Part shown: positions 63,583 through 64,000 of the stretch, one piece after another
Layout of the letters: each line of letters begins with the position of its first letter
How positions within the stretch are numbered: position 1 is the first letter of the stretch
Assembly (NCBI GenBank): GCA_949752735.1
Contig: OX457041.1
Span: 29,662,900 to 29,726,899 of the forward strand
DNA: 64,000 bases
DNA from: Lumbricus terrestris
Lineage: Eukaryota > Annelida > Clitellata > Crassiclitellata > Lumbricidae
Reading direction: 5' to 3'
Position numbers and translations under genes: made by a program
Notes under the pieces: model-generated
What the model was told of the DNA's origin: nothing
The model's input: only the letters and a program-made list of their open reading frames with translations
Database searches by the model: none

Positions 63583-63950
63583 TCAAACAACCAAGAAGGC
63601 TGTCTGACAGAGGACCGGGCCCAAAGGACCAGGAGCCCCCTTAGTCAAAGAGTGCAAAGCTGGACTGGAGGCCAAGTGGGAGACAGAGAAACAGAGATCA
63701 GATAAGTAGGACGGAGCAATACCAATGAGACACCGCCAGACAACTGCACTGCCATTCTGTAGGAGACGCATTGCAGAAACCATATTTTGGAATATGATCT
63801 GAATATAAGCTGAGAGGCAGAATGAAGCACGGGGTGTTCAAGAAGCCCTATTAAGCCAGATGCATGGTGACCAGCAAGAACCACTGAGCAGCAATCAACA
63901 GCTCTGCTGGTGACTGACGAAGTCATGGAGAAGCACCAGAGCAGTATATC
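63583..63950 (-). pseudogene. Decayed CR1-like LINE reverse-transcriptase fragment
   Basis: On the minus strand one frame gives a run like SRAVDCCSVVLAG, then a degenerate helix and LHSASQLIFRS, which corresponds to the SRVDYCNSLLAG...LQRVLNSAARLI motif near the C-terminus of CR1/L2-type reverse transcriptases. A second frame continues CLIGIAPSYLSDLC, matching the YKALNGLAPSYLSDL motif that follows. The frame change and the missing segment between them show indels. The element may extend past position 64000. It is in the same orientation as robo, upstream of it. Confidence 0.62.
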
Positions 63951-64000
63951 ATGGGAGAGGAACCACAGGACAGATCATGCAACTGCAGAAGGAGATGGAA

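Overview
The window is eukaryotic nuclear DNA. Its one clearly supported gene is the 5' half of a roundabout (Robo) axon-guidance receptor on the minus strand. Nine coding exons (50627 down to 122) have recognisable splice sites, and their reading phases chain without a break. They give 570 codons: a signal peptide, five I-set Ig domains each with its Cys/Trp/Cys core, and the start of the first fibronectin type III domain. The rest of the receptor lies beyond position 1. Very long introns, dense microsatellites and the mixture of SINE, CR1-like LINE and hAT-like elements suggest a marine or other non-model bilaterian invertebrate. I cannot name the phylum with confidence.

Layout from high to low coordinates (the direction of transcription): 50.6-64.0 kb is upstream sequence that should contain the promoter and any 5'UTR exon, but no other gene is visible there, only microsatellites, palindromes and a decayed LINE at the far end. 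50.54-50.63 kb is the signal-peptide exon. 16.27-50.54 kb is a 34.3 kb first coding intron, loaded with simple repeats, tandem repeats, SINEs, a hAT-type MITE, a second inverted-repeat element, a CR1-like LINE tail and one CpG-rich island at 38.1-38.5 kb. 15.95-16.27 kb encodes Ig1. A 9.5 kb intron follows, and then Ig2 to FnIII-1 are packed into 6.4 kb with short introns of 0.57-1.43 kb.

The most noteworthy extra element is upstream of the gene at 51729-53162. It is a hAT transposon with a perfect 8-bp target duplication and ends that resemble the SPIN/Charlie-type hAT families known for horizontal transfer between animals. It carries an internal array of diverged ~121 bp repeats and no visible transposase. 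A second hAT-type insertion (43677-43947) also has a perfect 8-bp duplication.

I found no operon, CRISPR array, rRNA, intact tRNA gene or new enzymatic system. Most long open frames are translations of microsatellites (poly-His, poly-Asp, poly-Asn, Cys/Val-rich CA repeats) and are not genes.
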